NCBI GenBank assembly: GCA_044222225.1
Contig: JBGANR010000030.1
Coordinates: forward strand, 1 to 47,969
From: JBGANR01 sp044222225
GTDB lineage: Bacteria; Actinomycetota; Actinomycetes; Mycobacteriales; Mycobacteriaceae
Length of the DNA stretch: 47,969 bases
Direction of reading: 5' to 3'
The notes under the pieces were generated by a model. That model was not told the origin of the DNA and made no database searches. It saw only the letters and a program-made list of their open reading frames with translations. Shown here piece after piece: positions 16,184 through 24,799 of the stretch. The stretch's first letter is position 1. Every line of letters begins with the position of its first letter. Made by a program: the position numbers and the translations under genes.

Positions 16184-18430
16184 ATGACGCTCGACATCGA
16201 TCGACTCCTCACGGAGCTCACCACCGAGGAGAAGGCGGCGCTGACCGGCGGGTCGTCGTTCTGGTACACCGTTCCCGTCGAACGCCTGGGCATCCCCAAG
16301 ATCATGGTGTCCGACGGCCCGCACGGCCTGCGCGCGCAGCCCGAGGGCGGCGATCACGTCGGCCTCGGCGGCTCGCTGCCCGCCACCTGCTTCCCGCCCG
16401 CCGGGACGGTCGCCTCGTCGTGGAACCCCACGCTGCTGCACCGCATCGGCGTCGCGCTGGCGACGGAGGCGCGCGCCTGCAACCTCTCGGTGATCCTCGG
16501 GCCGGGCGTCAACATGAAGCGTTCACCGCTGTGCGGCCGCAACTTCGAGTACTTCTCCGAGGATCCGTTCCTCGCCGGCGAGCTGGGCGTCGGCATCGTC
16601 GACGGCATCCAGTCACGCGGCGTCGGCACCTCGCTCAAGCACTACGCGGCGAACAACCAGGAGACCGACCGACTGCGCGTCGACGCCCAGGTCGACGAGC
16701 GGACGCTGCGCGAGATCTACCTGCCGGCGTTCGAGCGGATCGTCACGGCGTCGCAGCCGTGGACGGTGATGTGCGCATACAACAAGGTCAACGGGCTCTC
16801 GGCGTCGGAGAACACCTGGCTGCTCACCACCGTGCTGCGCGAAGAGTTCGGCTTCGATGGACTCGTCGTCTCCGACTGGGGCGCGGTCTATCACCGGGTG
16901 CCCGCGCTGCTGGCCGGGCTCGACCTCGAGATGCCGCCGGCCGCCCGGAGCGCGGGCGAGATCGTCGCGGCCGTCGAATCCGGCGAGGTGCCGATCGAGG
17001 TGCTCGACGCGCGCGTCCGCACGGTGCTCGAGCTGGTCGAGAAAGGTTCAGCAGTGTTGGACCTCGACGAGTCGTACGACCTCGACGCCCACCACGCACT
17101 GGCGCGCGAGGCGGCGGCCGAGTCGATCGTGCTGCTCGCCAACGACGGGATCCTGCCGCTGGCCGCCGACGCGTCGATCGGCGTCATCGGCGAGTTCGGC
17201 CGGACGCCGCGCTACCAGGGCGACGGCTCGTCGCTCGTCTCGCCGACCAAGCTCGACTCGCTGCTCGGCGGCCTCGCCGAGACCTACACCGACCTGCCGT
17301 TCTCGGCGGGCTTCGGCATCGGCGAGACGGAGAACGACGAGGCGCTGCTGGCCGAGGCCGTCGCGCTCGCCGGGCGGGTCGACGTCGTCGTCATGATGCT
17401 CGGGCTGCCGGGCGCCGACGAGTCGGAGGGCTTCGACCGCACCCACATGAACCTGCCCGCCAACCAGCTCGCGGCGCTCGCGGCCGTCGCCGAGGTCAAC
17501 GACCGGATCGTCGTCGTGCTGTCCAACGGGTCGACGGTGGTGCTCGGCGACGTCACGCCGCGGGCGCGGGCGCTCGTCGAGGCCGGCCTCGGCGGTCAGG
17601 CGTCGGGCACCGCGCTGGCCGACGTCCTCACCGGCCGCGTCAATCCGTCCGGGCGGCTCGCGGAGACGGTTCCGCACCGGCTGGAGGACGTGCCGTCGAC
17701 GCTCAACTTCCCCGGCGATCCGGGCGTGGTCCGGTACGGCGAGGGCGTCTTCATCGGGTACCGCGCCCACGACCGGGCGAAGCAGGACGTCGCCTTCCCG
17801 TTCGGCTTCGGGCTGTCGTACACGTCGTTCGAGCTGTCCGACCTGCAGGTTTCGACCCGCGGCACCGTGGCCGCGGGCGATTTCGGGGCGACCGTCGCGG
17901 TGACGGTGACGAACACCGGCGCCGTGGCGGGCGCCGAGGTGGTTCAGGTCTACGTCGAGGACGTCGAATCGAGCGTCGCGCGGCCGCCGCGGGAGCTCAG
18001 GGGCTTCGCCAAGGTGACGCTCGCGCCCGGGGCCGCCGGGCGGGTGAGCGTCGAGCTGGACCAGCGCGCGTTCTCGTTCTGGTCGCAGGTACACCGGCGC
18101 TGGGTGGTCGAGACGGGAGACTTCGTCATCGCCGTGGGGAACAGCTCCCGAAACCTGCCGCTATCCGAGACGATCACCGTCGACGCCCCGCGCATCCAGG
18201 TACCGCTCACCCCCGCCTCGACGGCCGAGGAGTGGCTCGGCGACCCGCTGGGCCGGGAGCTCATCGCCGTCGAGGTCGCCGGCGGCCAGCCGGATCAGGC
18301 CTTGCAGCCCCGGCTGTTGCCGCTCATCGGCAACTTCCCGATGAGCACGCTGGCGAACATGGGATTCAGCCTCGATCACGACGCCCTCGACCGGATCTCC
18401 GCCGCCTGGGCGACGCAGACGGCCGACTGA
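16184..18430 (+). CDS. Glycoside hydrolase family 3 beta-glucosidase
   Basis: A 748-aa cytosolic GH3 enzyme that removes beta-linked sugars from glycosides or oligosaccharides. The (alpha/beta)8 domain shows IMVSDGPHGLR (40-50), GRNFEYFSEDPFLAG (118-132), KHYAANNQETDR (152-163) and the nucleophile Asp231 in VVSDWG. The second domain (about 320-550) holds the region of the acid/base, and a fibronectin-III-like domain begins near ATVAVTVTNTGAVAG. No signal peptide or PA14 insert is seen. I chose the ATG at 16184 for its AAAGGCAG ribosome site and family-like start. An in-frame ATG at 16124 follows a TATGCT -10-like box by 9 nt and would add 20 residues. Confidence 0.94.
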   Translation: MTLDIDRLLTELTTEEKAALTGGSSFWYTVPVERLGIPKIMVSDGPHGLRAQPEGGDHVGLGGSLPATCFPPAGTVASSWNPTLLHRIGVALATEARACNLSVILGPGVNMKRSPLCGRNFEYFSEDPFLAGELGVGIVDGIQSRGVGTSLKHYAANNQETDRLRVDAQVDERTLREIYLPAFERIVTASQPWTVMCAYNKVNGLSASENTWLLTTVLREEFGFDGLVVSDWGAVYHRVPALLAGLDLEMPPAARSAGEIVAAVESGEVPIEVLDARVRTVLELVEKGSAVLDLDESYDLDAHHALAREAAAESIVLLANDGILPLAADASIGVIGEFGRTPRYQGDGSSLVSPTKLDSLLGGLAETYTDLPFSAGFGIGETENDEALLAEAVALAGRVDVVVMMLGLPGADESEGFDRTHMNLPANQLAALAAVAEVNDRIVVVLSNGSTVVLGDVTPRARALVEAGLGGQASGTALADVLTGRVNPSGRLAETVPHRLEDVPSTLNFPGDPGVVRYGEGVFIGYRAHDRAKQDVAFPFGFGLSYTSFELSDLQVSTRGTVAAGDFGATVAVTVTNTGAVAGAEVVQVYVEDVESSVARPPRELRGFAKVTLAPGAAGRVSVELDQRAFSFWSQVHRRWVVETGDFVIAVGNSSRNLPLSETITVDAPRIQVPLTPASTAEEWLGDPLGRELIAVEVAGGQPDQALQPRLLPLIGNFPMSTLANMGFSLDHDALDRISAAWATQTAD

Positions 18431-18433
18431 CGA

Positions 18434-18503
18434 ATCCACACCGCGTCTACAGCGGGCGATGACCTCGTATACGGGTTATCCCCGCTGTAGACGCGGTGTG
18501 GAT
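18434..18503. terminator. Very strong hairpin with perfect 23-bp arms
   Basis: 18434-18456 and 18481-18503 are perfect reverse complements, with a 24-nt loop that contains the palindrome CGTATACG. It sits between the convergent GH3 and siderophore-interacting protein genes and touches the latter's stop codon, so it should act as a terminator for both. There is no U-tract on either side. Confidence 0.75.
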
Positions 18504-19384
18504 CAGAGACCCGCGCGCTCCAGCGCGTCGTCGTAGCGCTCACCGGCGATCTTCAAGCCGAGTCCGGCGGCAAGCGCGTCCTGATAGACCGCGATGAGCT
18601 CTTCGGCGCCCGCCGCCTCGAAGCGCTCGTCCCAGGTCTCGGAGTCGAACCGCCAATACCCGACGATGTCGTACTGCGTGCGCTCGAATCCGAGCTCGCG
18701 GCGCAGGTGCTTGCGGATCTCGCGGGACTGCGCCGCCTCGCCGCCGAACCAGCAGTAGCCCCGCCCGGCGGGCGACTTCTCGGCGGCGACGAGCCCGGCC
18801 AGCGCGCTCGGCGCCAGTCCGTTGCCGGTGCCGAGGGACGCCCGGACTCTGACGTTGTCGCGTCGCGGCAGGTAGGCGAGGTCGGCTTCGTCGGCGACCT
18901 CGACGATCACCGTCGCCGGGACGTCCGCGCCGAGCTCCTCGACGATCCGCGCGAGCGCCGGCAACCCGGCGAGGTCGGCGACGAGCAGCTGCCAATCGGC
19001 CGCCTCGTCCGGCTGGTACCAGGCCCGCGGATAGGAGACGACGACCTCGTCCCCGATCGCCGCCCGGCGCACCCACTCGGTCGCGACACCCTTGTCGTGC
19101 AGCACGAAATCGACCAGCACCGTCGACGTCGCGTCGTCGCGGTGACGGATCGAATAGTTGCGTCCGTGCCGCGTCGCCTGCTCGTCGTAGTAGCCCCAGA
19201 CGCCGTCACGGAGCTCCATCGGCGGCGCCGCGCGCTCGCCGGCGTCCGGGAAATAGATGCCGTACGCCTCGTCGCCGCGGCCCGGCAGCACCACCCGTTG
19301 CGGGTCTCGCAGCCGGAGGGCGACCCGCCGCAACCGCGGGCCGGGGCGACTGATCTCGACGACCGTGGCAGAGGACCATGTCAT
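18503..19384 (-). CDS. Siderophore-interacting protein (FAD-dependent ferric reductase)
   Basis: A 293-aa cytosolic flavoreductase of the SIP family that releases iron from ferric siderophores. The FAD-binding RxYSxR motif appears as RNYSIR, followed by VDFVLHDKGVATEWVRRA and IGDEVVVS. The C-terminal NAD(P)H half has LLVADLAGLPAL, YCWFGGEAAQSREIRKHLRR and the typical end YWRFDSETWDER. The ATG at 19384 lies 5 nt after an IdeR/DtxR-like iron box, so expression should rise on iron starvation. It stands alone; no siderophore biosynthesis or uptake genes are in the window. Confidence 0.93.
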   Translation of the reverse strand: MTWSSATVVEISRPGPRLRRVALRLRDPQRVVLPGRGDEAYGIYFPDAGERAAPPMELRDGVWGYYDEQATRHGRNYSIRHRDDATSTVLVDFVLHDKGVATEWVRRAAIGDEVVVSYPRAWYQPDEAADWQLLVADLAGLPALARIVEELGADVPATVIVEVADEADLAYLPRRDNVRVRASLGTGNGLAPSALAGLVAAEKSPAGRGYCWFGGEAAQSREIRKHLRRELGFERTQYDIVGYWRFDSETWDERFEAAGAEELIAVYQDALAAGLGLKIAGERYDDALERAGL

Positions 19385-19389
19385 GCGCG

Positions 19390-19408
19390 ATAGGTTAGCG
19401 AACCCTTA
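19390..19408 (-). promoter_or_regulatory. IdeR/DtxR iron box
   Basis: Read on the minus strand, TAAGGGTTCGCTAACCTAT matches 14 of 19 positions of the IdeR consensus TTAGGTTAGSCTAACCTAA. It is immediately upstream of the siderophore-interacting protein start, where bound IdeR would block transcription or translation initiation. Confidence 0.65.
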
Positions 19409-19435
19409 GTCATTCGCGGCGTGCCGGGCTCGTCC

Positions 19436-19762
19436 TCACACCTTCGCCGACGCACCGACTGCCGCCTCGATGGCCTCCAGCTTCGTGAGGATGTCCGGTA
19501 CGCGGCGGAGCAGGGCCAGCTCGTCATGAAGCTCGTCGAGAAGCGTCCTCACCTCGGCGAGGGTCTCGTTCGTCTGCGTCATCGTGTCCTCGACACGCAC
19601 GAGCGTCCCCTCGACGCCGGTCAACGTCGTACCGACCGTCGTCAGCGTCGCGGCGACCTCCGCCAACGTGCCGTCGACGCGGCCCAACAGGCCGTCGACG
19701 TTGGCGATCGTCTTGTCGGCGCGCCCCAGCAGCTCGCCCGGATTCTTCGGCAGGAGGCCCAT
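19436..19762 (-). CDS. Small repeat-helix protein (phasin- or apolipoprotein-like), function unknown
   Basis: A 108-aa protein I cannot name. After MGLLPKNPGELLGRADKTI it consists of repeated amphipathic units of the type VDGTLAEVAATL / VGTTLTGVEGTL / VEDTMTQTNETL, with small residues and Thr at regular 7-residue spacing, and ends in a charged helix (LDELHDELALLRRVPDILTK). This predicts a long helical or coiled-coil surface-binding protein, as in phasins. No signal peptide or membrane helix. The ATG at 19762 has GGGAGC at good spacing. It diverges from a TetR gene across a region with a TetR-type dyad, so it is probably the repressor's target. Confidence 0.75.
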   Translation of the reverse strand: MGLLPKNPGELLGRADKTIANVDGLLGRVDGTLAEVAATLTTVGTTLTGVEGTLVRVEDTMTQTNETLAEVRTLLDELHDELALLRRVPDILTKLEAIEAAVGASAKV

Positions 19763-19838
19763 CTCTTGCTCCCTTCCGCGACGGTGTCCGTCGCGTTCGT
19801 CGGTCGACGGCCCGTGCCGCCACCGCCCGCACCGGCAG

Positions 19839-19849
19839 GTATCCGATAC
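19839..19849. promoter_or_regulatory. Candidate TetR operator GTATC-C-GATAC
   Basis: A perfect 5-bp dyad with one central base in the divergent region between the repeat-helix gene (minus) and the TetR gene (plus). Location and symmetry fit autoregulation and control of the divergent gene. Confidence 0.45.
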
Positions 19850-19905
19850 AGACGGTCTCAATCATCCGGCTGCTACCGTAACCCCGAGATGGACGAGGGC
19901 GGGAC

Positions 19906-20658
19906 GTGACGGAGAAGGTCGACGGGCGCACGCTGCGCTGGGAGAAGCATCGGGCGCGGCGCCGGACGGTGATCGTCGACGCCGCGATCACGGAGATCTC
20001 CGAGAAGGGGCCGGACGTCGGCGTCGAGGCCATCGCGGCCCGCGCCAAGATCCCGCGGCCCGTCGTCTACCGGCTGTTTCGGGATCGTGAAGAGCTCGAC
20101 GACGCCATCCGCGCCCGGATCCTCAGCGACTTCCTCGCCAAGATCAATCCCGAACTCGCGCCCGCGGGCGTCGCGCTGACGGTCATCGACCACGCGGTCG
20201 CCACCTACGTCGCGTGGGTGGCCGACAACCGCAATCTGCACCAGTTCCTCGGCATCGGCTCGGCGTCGAAGCGGATCGTCGGGGCGCGCGCCGTCACCGG
20301 AGCCCGGACGGGCATCGCCGTACAGATCTCAGCGCTGGTCGCCGCGGCGATCGCGGGCCGCGGCGGCGATACGACGATCGCCGAACCGCTCGGCTTCGGA
20401 CTCGTCGGCTTCGTCGACGGCTGCGTCAACCGCTGGATCAACCACATCGGCGAGCCCGGCCAGCCGAGCCGCGTCGAGTTGCAGGAGTTCCTCACGCGCA
20501 CCGTGTGGTCGATGATCGCGTCGACGTTCGACGCCCTCGGCCTCGACGCCGATCCCGGCAACACCATCGCACCCCTCGGCGAGGTCCCGGCCTCGCTCGT
20601 CGACGCGTTGGCAGACGCCGGCGCCGACCCCGCGGGCCCGCGCCCCGGAACTGACTGA
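19906..20658 (+). CDS. TetR-family transcriptional regulator
   Basis: A 250-aa regulator with a canonical N-terminal HTH: RRTVIVDAAITEISEKG, then VGVEAIAARAKIPRPVVYRL and FRDREELDDAI. The C-terminal ligand domain carries hydrophobic helices (FGLVGFVDGCVNRWINH) typical of family members that sense lipophilic ligands. The start is GTG at 19906 with GAGGGCGGG upstream. It is divergent to the repeat-helix gene with a dyad between them. Its stop codon lies inside a copy of a 51-nt intergenic repeat. The effector is unknown. Confidence 0.92.
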   Translation: MTEKVDGRTLRWEKHRARRRTVIVDAAITEISEKGPDVGVEAIAARAKIPRPVVYRLFRDREELDDAIRARILSDFLAKINPELAPAGVALTVIDHAVATYVAWVADNRNLHQFLGIGSASKRIVGARAVTGARTGIAVQISALVAAAIAGRGGDTTIAEPLGFGLVGFVDGCVNRWINHIGEPGQPSRVELQEFLTRTVWSMIASTFDALGLDADPGNTIAPLGEVPASLVDALADAGADPAGPRPGTD

Positions 20659-20703
20659 CCAGTACCGACAGCTGAGCGGGACGACGCGGCGGATATCGCC
20701 GCG
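20653..20703 (+). repeat. Copy A of a 51-nt intergenic palindromic element
   Basis: It begins at GACTGACC within the TetR stop region and ends in CGCGGCG-GATAT-CGCCGCG. It aligns without gaps to 45199-45249: about 13/14 identity at the left end, 20/21 over the inner palindrome, and a divergent 16-nt middle. Both copies lie between convergent genes. Here the outer stem is degenerate (GAGCG with CGCTC near 20710). A terminator or REP-like role is likely. Confidence 0.6.
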
Positions 20704-20743
20704 GACATGCGCTCGGGGACAGACTTCGCCGCCGGCCCGGCCG

Positions 20744-21478
20744 TCAGCGCGGGACGGGCTCGCCGAGACGGCGTTCCATCGCCCAGACGAGGGCCTCACC
20801 CGTGCCGCTCAGCCGCTGTCCGCCGCCGACGGTCCGCACCGAGTCGCCCTCAGAGAGCACTCCCGCACCTTCCATCTCGACAGCACCACTCACCACGTAG
20901 ACGTGCAGGAACCGGGCGTCCGGGAGGACCAGGGCGGCGCCGCCCGGACGGGCGACGAGGAGCGTCGCCGCGGCGCCGATCGTGATGGCGGCGTCGACGA
21001 GGCCGGAGGCGAGCGGCACGAGACCGCCGGCCGCGAGTTCGGCCGAGACGTCGGCCTGCGCATAGCCCGGGGCGACGCCGGGCTCGTCCGGCAGCACCCA
21101 CATCTGGACGAACCGCACCGGTTCGACGGCGCGCGCCCGGACGAGCCCGCTCTCGTAGCGGTCGTTGCGCTCGCTGTGCAGCACGCCGGTTCCGGCACTC
21201 ATCCGCTGCGCGAGCCCGGGGTGGACGACGCCCGCATGCCCGCGGGAGTCCTGGTGGACGAGCGATCCGGACACCACCCAGGTGACGATCTCGACGTCGC
21301 AGTGCGGATGGGTGTCGAAGCCCGCCTCCGGAGCGACGGTCTCGTCGTTGTTGGCGAGCAGGACGCCGTGATGGGTGTTCGCGGGGTCGTAGTGGTCGCC
21401 GAAACTGAACGAGCACCGCTCCTGCAGCCAGTCGGTGGAGCCGGCGAACCTGTCCGCGGCGCGGTGGACGGTGATCAC
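20744..21478 (-). CDS. Pirin family protein
   Basis: A 244-aa bicupin. Metal ligands of the N-terminal cupin are all present: THPHCDVEI (His57, His59) and GVLHSE (His101, Glu103), with the long GSLVHQDSRGHAGVVHPG segment between. The second cupin (VSAELAAGGLVPLASGLVDA onward) is degenerate, as in other pirins. Bacterial pirins act as quercetinases, redox sensors or metabolic modulators, and which applies here is unknown. The GTG at 21478 (ITVHRAADRF follows) fits family starts; the frame stays open upstream but that is antisense to the lipoprotein gene. It lies 22 nt downstream of the lipoprotein stop, so they may be co-transcribed. Confidence 0.9.
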   Translation of the reverse strand: MITVHRAADRFAGSTDWLQERCSFSFGDHYDPANTHHGVLLANNDETVAPEAGFDTHPHCDVEIVTWVVSGSLVHQDSRGHAGVVHPGLAQRMSAGTGVLHSERNDRYESGLVRARAVEPVRFVQMWVLPDEPGVAPGYAQADVSAELAAGGLVPLASGLVDAAITIGAAATLLVARPGGAALVLPDARFLHVYVVSGAVEMEGAGVLSEGDSVRTVGGGQRLSGTGEALVWAMERRLGEPVPR

Positions 21479-21500
21479 GGGACCATTCTGACGCGGCGCG

Positions 21501-22715
21501 TCACGACACGGCGTCGACGGCCACCGGGGCGCGTCGCTGGAACTCCGCCAGCACCGCGGGATCCTGCAGCTCCATCCACGCCACGACGTCGGAATACGTC
21601 GCGCAGACCGTCTCCGGCTTGCCACACACCTCGCGCATGAAATCGGCGGTCGCCGGGTTGAAGGCGTTGCCGCTCCAGTCGTTGAAATGATTCGCGATGA
21701 CGAGCGGCGCCCGATTGCCCTCATAGGCCCGGCGATACATGTAGTCGTACGTCGCCTTGACGATCCGCCTGATCTTCGGCGCCTCCTTCGGCGCGTCCTT
21801 CGCCTTGTTGTACGTGTACCAGAAGTTGAAGTCGAGGGCGGTCTGCTTGTGCTTGAGCGCCGGCGAGTAGACGTAAGGAACGGTGAACTCCCAGATGCCG
21901 CGGATCTTCTCGGGCCAGTAGACGCCGGTCTTGTCGCCCGTGAACGACGAATCCCAGGTCATCTTGTGCGCCCGCAGCGCGGGAAAGAGCGTCGACGGGC
22001 TGCCCTCCAGGCACTGGGTCCGGCCGCCCTTGACGACCTCGGGCCCGAAGGCCAGGTCAGGGCCGTCGGTGATCCCCGTGTTGCGTCGCCAGTTGACCAT
22101 GAGCGAGAAGAACTGATCCAGCTCGTGCTTCCAGTCGGCGGACGTCCAGCTCTTTCCCGGATACTTCGTCCCGGCGCAGAAATGCCCCACGAAATGCGTC
22201 CCCATCTCGTGGCCGGCGTACCAGCTGCGATTGAGGTATTCGATCTCCTCCTTGACCTCGTCCTTCGTTCCGCCGAAGGCGAGCGAGGATTCACCGGGCC
22301 GATGCCCCGGCCCGCGATACCGCCGCTTCGCGGCGTCGGTGAGGAAATACAGGCCCGTCATGAGCGGCGTGAACCGGGCGTTCGTCGCGTCCGCCGTCTC
22401 GAGGAACAGATCCCAGTTCGGCGATACACCCACACCGTCGAAAGAGAAGAGAACGAACTGCGGCGGCTTCTCCCCGGGCGCCAGTTTCTTGAGCGTGACG
22501 TTGGAGGCCTTACGCACGTTCTCCGCCGGGGCGGACCTGGCCGTGGCCTTCTCGGGCGCCGCGGTACCGGCGCGGGGTTCCGGCGAACCGCAGGCCGTCA
22601 GCAGTCCGGCGCCGAGTACCACCGCCGCGCCGAGCGACACGAGCCGCCGCGACCACGCCCGTCCGGTCGGACCGGCGCTCCCGCTCCCCGAACGCTTCGG
22701 CGTCGCCCACCCCAT
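21501..22715 (-). CDS. Polysaccharide deacetylase-like (CE4/NodB) lipoprotein
   Basis: A 404-aa exported protein with signal peptide and lipobox (GAGLLTACGS, Cys42), a Thr/Ala/Glu linker, and a NodB-like domain from about residue 85. LFSFDGVG (Asp93) takes the place of the TFDDG motif and GHEMGTHFVGHF supplies the two metal His residues (His174, His178). YDYMYRRAYEGNRAPLVIAN and YSDVVAWMELQDP near the end match the late strands of the barrel. Only one of the two motif-1 aspartates is present, so either the metal site or the catalytic base differs from classical deacetylases. The ATG at 22715 is preceded by GAGGAGG. Likely to act on cell-envelope glycans; the substrate is unknown. Confidence 0.8.
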   Translation of the reverse strand: MGWATPKRSGSGSAGPTGRAWSRRLVSLGAAVVLGAGLLTACGSPEPRAGTAAPEKATARSAPAENVRKASNVTLKKLAPGEKPPQFVLFSFDGVGVSPNWDLFLETADATNARFTPLMTGLYFLTDAAKRRYRGPGHRPGESSLAFGGTKDEVKEEIEYLNRSWYAGHEMGTHFVGHFCAGTKYPGKSWTSADWKHELDQFFSLMVNWRRNTGITDGPDLAFGPEVVKGGRTQCLEGSPSTLFPALRAHKMTWDSSFTGDKTGVYWPEKIRGIWEFTVPYVYSPALKHKQTALDFNFWYTYNKAKDAPKEAPKIRRIVKATYDYMYRRAYEGNRAPLVIANHFNDWSGNAFNPATADFMREVCGKPETVCATYSDVVAWMELQDPAVLAEFQRRAPVAVDAVS

Positions 22716-22887
22716 CGGCCGTCCTCCTCGTTCCGAGCTCCGCGACTCGACCGGCGCAGCGCTCCTCACCGGTCCGTCGCCGCGGAGAGACCGCAGGCGT
22801 CGCCGGACCGTCAGGTGTCACAATTGCGGCGAGCCTAGCAATGAACCCCGACACTCCGGCCCGACTGCACCCTATTGCGCGTCGCCG

Positions 22888-23562
22888 TCACCCGCCGGGG
22901 ACGACGATCCCGTGGTCGAACGCGTAAACGACCGCACCGGTCCGGTCGCGGACGCCGAGCTTGGCGAAGATGTTGCCGACGTGGCTCTTCACCGTGACGA
23001 CGGAGATGACGAGCTCGGCGGCGATCTCGTCGTTCGACAGCCCCCGTCCGATGAGCGCGAGGACGTCCTTCTCTCGTGACGTCAGCTGCGGCGCGCCGCG
23101 CGGTCGCGCCACGGGTGCCGGCGCCGCGCGGTAGGTCGCGAGCACGCGGCCGGTGACGGCCGGATCGAGCACCGCCTCCCCCGCCGCGACCAGCCGCACC
23201 GCGCGGATGAGTTCCTCGGCCGGCGAATCCTTGAGCACGAAGCCCGAGACCCCGGCGCGCAGCGCGCCCGAGAGCAGTTCGTCGTCCTGGAAGGTGGTCA
23301 ACGCGAGCACCGGCGGGGCGTCGGGGCGCGCGGTGAGGCGTCGCGTCGCCTCGATGCCGCCGATCCGGCGCATCCGCAGATCCATGACGACGACGTCCGG
23401 TGCCGACGCCGCGACCGCGGCCGGCACCTCGTCGCCGTCGGCGCATTCGGCGACGATCTCGAAGCCGTCCCGGCGCCGCAGGATGCGGGTCAGACCGGTG
23501 CGGACGAGTTCCTGATCGTCGACGAGCAGCACGCGGATCGGCGCGTCGCCGCGCTCAGCCAT
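22888..23562 (-). CDS. NarL/LuxR-family response regulator
   Basis: A 224-aa two-component regulator. The receiver domain has acidic residues in LLVDDQE, phospho-acceptor Asp61 in VVVMDLRM, Thr90 and Lys111 in VLKD. The C-terminal LuxR HTH is SREKDVLALIGRGLSNDEIA with VISVVTVKSHVGNIFAKLG. Its start overlaps the end of the histidine kinase gene by 8 nt, so the pair is translated together. The likely target is the divergent small-peptide/P450 operon or its own promoter; this is inferred from position. Confidence 0.94.
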   Translation of the reverse strand: MAERGDAPIRVLLVDDQELVRTGLTRILRRRDGFEIVAECADGDEVPAAVAASAPDVVVMDLRMRRIGGIEATRRLTARPDAPPVLALTTFQDDELLSGALRAGVSGFVLKDSPAEELIRAVRLVAAGEAVLDPAVTGRVLATYRAAPAPVARPRGAPQLTSREKDVLALIGRGLSNDEIAAELVISVVTVKSHVGNIFAKLGVRDRTGAVVYAFDHGIVVPGG

Positions 23563-24799
23563 CGAGGCCCCGCACTCCCGGAGCCGCCGCGGCGACGTCC
23601 GAATCGGTCGTGCTCGGGCCGGATTCGCCGGCCAGCGGCAGGTCGGCGTCGACGATCCAGCGGCCGCGCACGACGCCGGCCGTCAGCGCGCCGCCGAGAT
23701 GTTCGGCTCGCGAACGCATGCCCGCGACGCCGAGCCCGCCGCCCGCGGACCCGTGCCGCGCGGCCGGCGCCGGATTGGCGACGATCACCCGCACGCCGTC
23801 CGCCGTCGCCCGGATGTCGATGTCGACGGCCGCGCCGGGTGCGTGTCGCGTCGCGTTGGACAACGATTCCTGCACGATCCGGTAGACCGCCAGCTCGGCC
23901 GCCGCCGTCGCGGCGACGCCCGGCGACTCCAGCCGCACGCGCACCGACGTCCCGGCCCGCCGGAAGGACTCGATGAGCTCGGGCACGTCCGCGAAGCCCG
24001 GCTGCGCCGCGTCGGGCGCCGGGCCGTCGGTGCGCAACAACGAGATGGTCCGCCGGACGTCGGACATCGCGGCGCGGCCCTGCCGCTCGGCGTCCTCCAG
24101 GGCCGCGACGGCGTCGTCCACGTCCTCCCGGCTGACCTCGCCGTCCGGGGACTGCAGGGCGCGGCGCGCACCGGTGACATTGAGCAGCACGATCGAGAGC
24201 GAATGCGCGACGACGTCGTGCACCTCGCGGGCGATCGCCGCGCGGTCGAGCGCGGCCTCGGCGTCCCGCGCCTCCCGTTCGCGGTGCAGCAACTGCAGTT
24301 GCATCCGCAGCAGCGCCCCGACCAGGCCGCCGAACCACAGCATGAGCACGAGCAGCAGCTCCTGCTGCACGCGACCGAAGGCCGCGCCGACGACGATCGC
24401 GGCCGTCGCCGCCGCCGCGTCGACCACCAAGAGCTTGGGCGACGCGATCGACGCGATCATCGTGGCGCACATGACGAGCAGCAGCGGCGCGAGGTCGAGC
24501 CGAGCGGGCACCGTCCAGAACACGGCGACGGCGGCGATCTCGAACGCCATGAAACAGTGCATCCACAGCCGCGAATGGTCCTGCAGGAGCGAGAGCAGCA
24601 GCGGCGTGGTCGCGAGCGCGACGGCGAGGGCGAGCACCGCCCACTGCGTCCCGGTGGGCCCGATGACGGCCCGCTCGACGACCGCGGCCACGACGCACGC
24701 CACCAGCCCGGCATCGGCGAGGAGCATGTAGCCGACCGGATAGTCGTAGCCCATCCGCACGAGCGCCTCGTGATGGCGACGTGCGTAGACGTAGATCAC
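23555..24799 (-). CDS. Sensor histidine kinase (HisKA_3, NarL-partner type)
   Basis: A 414-aa kinase. Residues 25-165 form about five to six hydrophobic helices (a membrane-embedded sensor without a large external loop), followed by a coiled linker (QLQLLHREREARDAEAALDR). The dimerisation box is AIAREVHDVVAHSLS with phospho-acceptor His194. The ATPase domain shows VQESLSNATRHA (N box) and AGGGLGVAGMRSRAEHLGG (G box). The cognate regulator follows with overlap. It diverges from the P450 operon, with a 20-nt palindrome between. The signal is unknown; lipophilic or membrane stress is typical of this architecture. Confidence 0.94.
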   Translation of the reverse strand: MIYVYARRHHEALVRMGYDYPVGYMLLADAGLVACVVAAVVERAVIGPTGTQWAVLALAVALATTPLLLSLLQDHSRLWMHCFMAFEIAAVAVFWTVPARLDLAPLLLVMCATMIASIASPKLLVVDAAAATAAIVVGAAFGRVQQELLLVLMLWFGGLVGALLRMQLQLLHREREARDAEAALDRAAIAREVHDVVAHSLSIVLLNVTGARRALQSPDGEVSREDVDDAVAALEDAERQGRAAMSDVRRTISLLRTDGPAPDAAQPGFADVPELIESFRRAGTSVRVRLESPGVAATAAAELAVYRIVQESLSNATRHAPGAAVDIDIRATADGVRVIVANPAPAARHGSAGGGLGVAGMRSRAEHLGGALTAGVVRGRWIVDADLPLAGESGPSTTDSDVAAAAPGVRGLDG

